Below, one piece after another: positions 18,495 through 22,146 of a stretch of DNA of 22,146 bases. Location: the NCBI GenBank assembly GCA_036897485.1, contig JAYMTF010001637.1, positions 1 to 22,146 on the forward strand. Direction: 5' to 3'. Under the pieces are notes generated by a model. That model saw only the letters and a list, made by a program, of their open reading frames with translations, had not been told where the DNA came from and did not search any database. Numbering within the stretch: the stretch's first letter is position 1; the number at the start of each line of letters is the position of its first letter. Source of the stretch: Pelargonium nanum (lineage: Eukaryota; Streptophyta; Magnoliopsida; Geraniales; Geraniaceae). The translations under genes and the position numbers were made by a program.

Positions 18495-18563
18495 AATGAT
18501 GTTATGTTGTGTGTACAGGCTTGGGTTTGGTAATGGAGTTTTGTGCATCAGTGAGTCCATATT

Positions 18564-18667
18564 GTTTGTTACAACCAGAGAAAAAAGAATCTCAGTGAAA
18601 GAGTTGTGGGCCTATACTCAGTTTGTTACAACTAGAGAAAAAAGAATCTCAGTGAAAGAGTTATGGG
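18564..18667. repeat. 57-bp tandem duplication in the RING-CH 3' flank
   Basis: GTTTGTTACAACCAGAG and GTTTGTTACAACTAGAG begin two copies 57 bp apart that then share an identical AAAAAAGAATCTCAGTGAAA stretch. The period is a multiple of three, so a chance ORF stays open through it. Its position, 70 bp after the stop, suggests 3' UTR rather than coding. Confidence 0.9.
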
Positions 18668-19388
18668 TTGAGCCTTAGCCAAGCCAACGAGAAGTGCCCG
18701 ACTGCTGAGTTTAGACTAAAAACTATTTGACTGGAACTCCTTGCTCTCGTTGTTATAATATCAAACTTGTAAAATATTGAGTTTAAAGTCGATTGAGTGG
18801 AGTGGCTTGAATACAAGTTTGTTTTATTTGGTGTTGGCATTTTGGAATTGGGATCGATTTTCATTTTTTAAGTTCGGCTGAAATGCTTATCCTAATCCGA
18901 TCCACCTACGTGTGGGTTGACGCGGGTTTTCCAACCCAATCCGCCTCAAATATTCGATTTCGATGCATCGATTAATTTGATATGACCCAGAAAAAAGTTG
19001 AATTCATTCTAAAGCACTCCAAAGCCCCAACTTGAATTCGATTAAATTGACCCGAACCCAAGAAGATTCGGGTCGAGTTTTGGTATAAGCAAGTTAAGTT
19101 CTAAATTGTTAACTATAAAATGTGACATAATGTACAATTCAATAATCATGATTGATCAATATTTTTCTCAAAGAATAATCTTCCTTTATCTGTCCCCCTC
19201 CAAGTTCACAGGCTCACAGCAAACGACATTGCTAATGCCATTCCCAAGCATACTTACCAAAACGACACGTCGTTTTTTCATAGCAAACAGACAAGCTAGT
19301 GCTAGGGCATCAGTTTGACCAACGGTCACGACTCGCAACCAATCGTATGCAGTAAAATTAGAAGGTCTCTGCGACTGTGCTGAAGAAC
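18668..19388. other. Intergenic region before the YRDC gene
   Basis: The 3' flank of the RING-CH gene is followed by decayed repeat phrases (CCGATCCACC, AACCCAATCCG, GACCCGAACCC, 18880-19075) and then the YRDC promoter and leader. I see no convincing TATA box; a near-palindrome at 19259-19276 is listed separately. Confidence 0.5.
19259..19276. promoter_or_regulatory. ACGT-centred inverted repeat upstream of YRDC
   Basis: AAAACGAC, a 2-nt spacer, then GTCGTTTT: perfect 8-bp arms about 115-130 nt before the start codon. ACGT cores bind plant bZIP factors, and AAACGACGTCGTTT-like motifs are frequent near plant promoters. Function here is inference. Confidence 0.45.
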
Positions 19389-21707
19389 ATGAATCTTTCG
19401 ACAAGAATTGCAGAGAATTTGCCTCTTCTGAGCTCTCGCCTTCCTCTCAGAGGTCCATATTTCTGGTTCTGACTCTGTTTTCTGTTTCTCAACTTCACAA
19501 ATCCAACTGGGTCGTGCCCTTTTTGGCCTCCAGGTTCGCGCGCCAAGCTTAAGTTCGTGCCTTTTCTGAACCAGAACAGGCGATTGGGAGGAGGGTTTGC
19601 GAAGAAGATGGCTCTAAGTTTAGAGAACTCTGATGTTTCCGGCATGGAGGCAGCGAAGTTGGGAGCGGTTCGCTCAGCGACGGAAGCTCATGCCCAGGAA
19701 GCAATTGAAGCTCTCAAAGCTGGCAAGGTCATTGCTGTTCCCACGGACACGCTCTACGGTTTTGCTTGTGATGCTTGGTATGGAAATTCTCGTTTTAGTG
19801 TAAATTGTTATTGAATTGCAAAATGGATTGGCTTGCTTAATTGTCCCAATTTCCAGATACGTCTCATTGATTTTACTGTGTGTTGATTGTGTGTTTTCAA
19901 AATAAATGGCTATTTCGAGACCTCCAGAATGGTGGGAGTCTCGTGTACTGAGCATCTTTTGTTTTGAATATGTAACCACTAACCAGCAACTGTTTTGTAT
20001 TTGTTAGAATTGAGTAGAGAAGAGTAGGGTAATAAATCGGTTGATGCTTCAAATACGATTTGGTTAAATTGTTTGCTTGTTTGCTTTTTCATCGCCATTT
20101 GCTTATGCAATGATATTCTTTCTCTGAAATTTTTTGACCAAAATGAGTATCTTTTTTAGCTAGTTAGTTATACACGAGTTAGCAATAATATCCTATGATA
20201 AACTAGTTAGAACTTAGAATTCTTGAATTTGTTACAACAAATGCACATAGGGGTACACGAGGAAATCTTCAACACTAACTCACTTCTTGATGTTTTCCGA
20301 AAGAGGAATGCAAGACTCTCATTTTGGGACAGAGGGAGTAGTATATTAGTTCCCTTATTACTAAAGAGGCCATGTATGGTAACGAGGATTTTATATCTCA
20401 CGGACATGAAGAGTTTTGGGAGAGAGAATTGCAGCCTTTGAGTGTGGTTTGGCTTAATGTAAGCTATTGCTAAAAGTATTGGGTAATTATATCTCACGCT
20501 TCCTGTAACTGGAACTTGAATTCTTCATGTTCCTAAGATTATGTGAGGGATACTATTGATAATTCATGCATACCTAACTTCATATAAAGAAAACAAGACA
20601 CGCATTTTGGGACGGTAGGAGTAAGATTTTTTAAATTTCTTATAACCATGATAGATGATGGGGACGGCTCTAAAAATTCTCAAATTCTCATATCTGCTGT
20701 TCTCTTAAAAAAGTTTACCGTGTCGCACAGTTTTGAAGTATGCCTCAGTTTGGCATGTACGTTCTTTGTTAGTACATGATTCAAGTTTGTTAGTGTTGTG
20801 AATGCAGCTCTTTGGAAGCGGTGAATAGAATTTATGAGATTAAAGGACGCAAACATACAAGCCCTCTTGCAATTTGTGTTGGGGATGTATCCGACATAAA
20901 GCGTTTTGCGGTGGCAGACCATTTGCCTCATGGCTTACTCGGCTCTCTCCTTCCTGGTCCAGTCACTGTTGTACTAAGGCGAGGTAAGATATTTTAGTAC
21001 TTGTGAATGTACTTGAGGCTTAATCTTGAATATAGAGTATATGCTGCAAATTTATCTAGCTTTACATGTGTTTTTCGTGTATACTGTGAAGTTGAACTTT
21101 GGACATTTTGCAGGGGAGTTGAGTATGCTAGAAAAAACCTTGAACCCGGGATTAGATAGTATAGGAGTACGGGTACCTGACTGTAACTTTATCAGGGTTA
21201 TTGCTCGTGGTTCAGGTAGTGCCCTAGCCCTTACAAGTGCAAACCTTAGTGGACAGCCAAGTAGCGTCTGCATCAAAGATTTTGAGAACCTTTGGGAACA
21301 CTGTGCTTATGTTTATGATAGTGGCGTACTTCCAGCAGGGCGTGCAGGGTCAACTGTTGTTGACCTCACCAAGCACGGGAAGTACAAGATTCTTAGACCC
21401 GGAAGGTAAGCCCTTAACCATGTACAAGCTTTTCATCAGAAGTGTGCCCCATTTTGTTAAAAACGTGAAAGTTTTTGGATCAATTCATGAAAGAAACAAA
21501 GCACTTGATTGCAACAAAGTTTTGTCCACGTTGTTTTTTATGTCACTGTTGGTAACTTACACTAATCTTGATCACAATCTGTAGCTACGATATGCATATT
21601 CAGTATTAATAGTTAAACCCGTTGTGCATTGTGTTTGCAGTGCAAAAGATGAAACTGTTGCGATTCTTGAGAAGCATTCTCTACTGGAGGAAACAGTTGC
21701 CGCGTAA
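19389..21707 (+). CDS. YRDC: YRDC/Sua5-type threonylcarbamoyl-AMP synthase
   Basis: Five exons: 19389-19452, 19534-19777, 20808-20983, 21114-21405, 21641-21707, all GT-AG, joined to 280 residues (human YRDC is 279). The enzyme makes threonylcarbamoyl-AMP from threonine, bicarbonate and ATP, the first step of t6A at tRNA position 37. Conserved features in order: KAGKVIAVPTDTLYG, EAVNRIYEIKGR, SPLAICVGD, LLPGPVTVVL, SIGVRVPD, ALTSANLSGQPS, AGRAGSTVVDLT and a terminal LRPG. There is no C-terminal Sua5 domain, as in YrdC-length proteins. The N-terminus from 19389 (MNLSTRIAENLPLLSSRL then RAKLKF) is basic, hydroxylated and nearly acid-poor, like an organelle presequence. It joins the rest only if the 81-nt intron 19453-19533 is removed. 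Otherwise that frame stops after 27 codons, and the ATG at 19608 (MALSLENSD) would start a shorter cytosolic form. Confidence 0.93.
20281..20340 (-). mobile_element. Stowaway-like terminus in YRDC intron 2
   Basis: On the minus strand this starts TACTCCCTCTGTCCCAAAAT, close to the Stowaway (Tc1/mariner MITE) terminus, with TA at the edge. It continues with GAGAGTCTTG. No matching second terminus was found, so it is a remnant or solo end. Confidence 0.6.
20581..20623 (-). mobile_element. Second Stowaway-like terminus in YRDC intron 2
   Basis: The minus strand starts TTACTCCTACCGTCCCAAAA, followed by TGCGTGTCTTGTTTTC. It is the same family and orientation as the end at 20340, so the two are not the two ends of one element. 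Confidence 0.5.
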
Positions 21708-22050
21708 AAAGTTGGTTTGCAATCTGTATGCAACTCTAATATTTTTGTAGACTCTCTGATATGTTACAGACAAGAAGCAAATCTGGTTTGGCATGGGAAA
21801 AATTAGGACTGTGCCTGCATTTTTTTTTTTTTGTATTTTGATTAATTATAATTTATCTTTGAGTTTTACAGAAGAGTTCAAAAGAGAAAAATGGAGTTTG
21901 ATTTTCATAGGAAGCTTGGGTTGATGTACTCACTCTCAGTACTTAGATTCATTGTTAAGAGTTGTAGTCTTGTTTCATGGTATAAAATAAATCTAATACA
22001 ATTTTTAAGACAAATAACATTTTCTTTACTTATAGGTTCCAATATTAAAA
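21708..22050. other. 3' flank of the YRDC gene
   Basis: No coding signal. It contains a T-run (about 21820-21832) followed by ATTAATTATAATTTATC. No canonical AATAAA is seen close to the stop; the exact transcript end is undetermined. Confidence 0.5.
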
Positions 22051-22146
22051 TACTCCCTCCGTCCCTTAATGAGTATCCTGTTTCCATTTTCTTTGCAAAA
22101 ATTAAGGATTATCAGATAATTTAATGTGTTTTCAATATTACCCTCA
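22051..22146 (+). mobile_element. Stowaway-like MITE, truncated by the right edge
   Basis: Begins TA then CTCCCTCCGTCCCTTAATGA, the classic Stowaway terminus, followed by GTATCCTGTTTCC, which resembles the interior of the two minus-strand ends in YRDC intron 2. Its other end is outside the window. Confidence 0.75.

Noticed and set aside
18496..18678. 60-codon frame after the RING-CH stop
   Set aside because: It stays open because the 57-bp duplication is a multiple of three. No recognisable protein features.
86..21707. Biosynthetic gene cluster or defence-like multi-gene system
   Set aside because: The only metabolic genes are P450 duplicates; the rest are housekeeping tRNA modification and a ubiquitin ligase with no shared pathway.

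Overview
The window is nuclear DNA from a plant, most likely a core eudicot. Genes carry many short AT-rich introns with good GT/AG (once GC/AG) borders. Plant-type families are present (CYP76 P450s, a CCCH-RRM-TrmA tRNA methyltransferase, a plant RING-CH membrane protein), and small plant-type inverted-repeat elements sit in introns and intergenic DNA. I cannot name the species.

Positions 1-4600 hold a minus-strand tandem array of CYP76-like cytochrome P450s. It comprises a copy whose first exon lies in the window and whose remainder runs off the left edge (86-1000), a complete two-exon copy (2122-3800), and a decayed second-exon relic (4377-4576). A conserved block between copies shows that gene plus flank duplicated as one unit. 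The relic lost its C-terminal half in a deletion whose junction can be located near 4377.

Positions 5220-10911 (plus strand) carry a 14-exon gene for a tRNA (uracil-5-)-methyltransferase of the TRMT2/TrmA type with a CCCH finger and an RRM-like segment. Its intron 1 contains a 157-bp tandem duplication, and intron 12 a small inverted-repeat transposon.

Positions 10912-14969 are gene-poor. They hold direct repeats, a hexamer array, a broken LINE-type RNase H remnant, and a 204-bp element with long terminal inverted repeats.

Positions 14970-18494 (plus) encode an 8-exon, 498-residue RING-CH (C4HC3) protein with about four membrane segments, a probable membrane-bound E3 ubiquitin ligase. One of its introns is best explained as GC-AG. 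Another, of 84 nt, is in frame and free of stops. Three small inverted-repeat elements lie in its introns.

Positions 19389-21707 (plus) encode a 5-exon, 280-residue YRDC/Sua5 threonylcarbamoyl-AMP synthase, the first enzyme of tRNA t6A37 formation. A short first intron appears to decide whether a presequence-like N-terminus is attached. Stowaway-like termini lie in intron 2 and at the right edge.

The genes do not form an operon or an evident pathway. Two tRNA-modification genes occur 8.5 kb apart, but in a plant genome this is probably chance. I found no convincing new multi-gene system. The items most worth checking are the splicing cases, the P450 array history, the Arg-to-Lys change in the P450 heme motif, and the transposable elements. 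All exon borders were inferred by eye from reading frame, splice signals and remembered family conservation.
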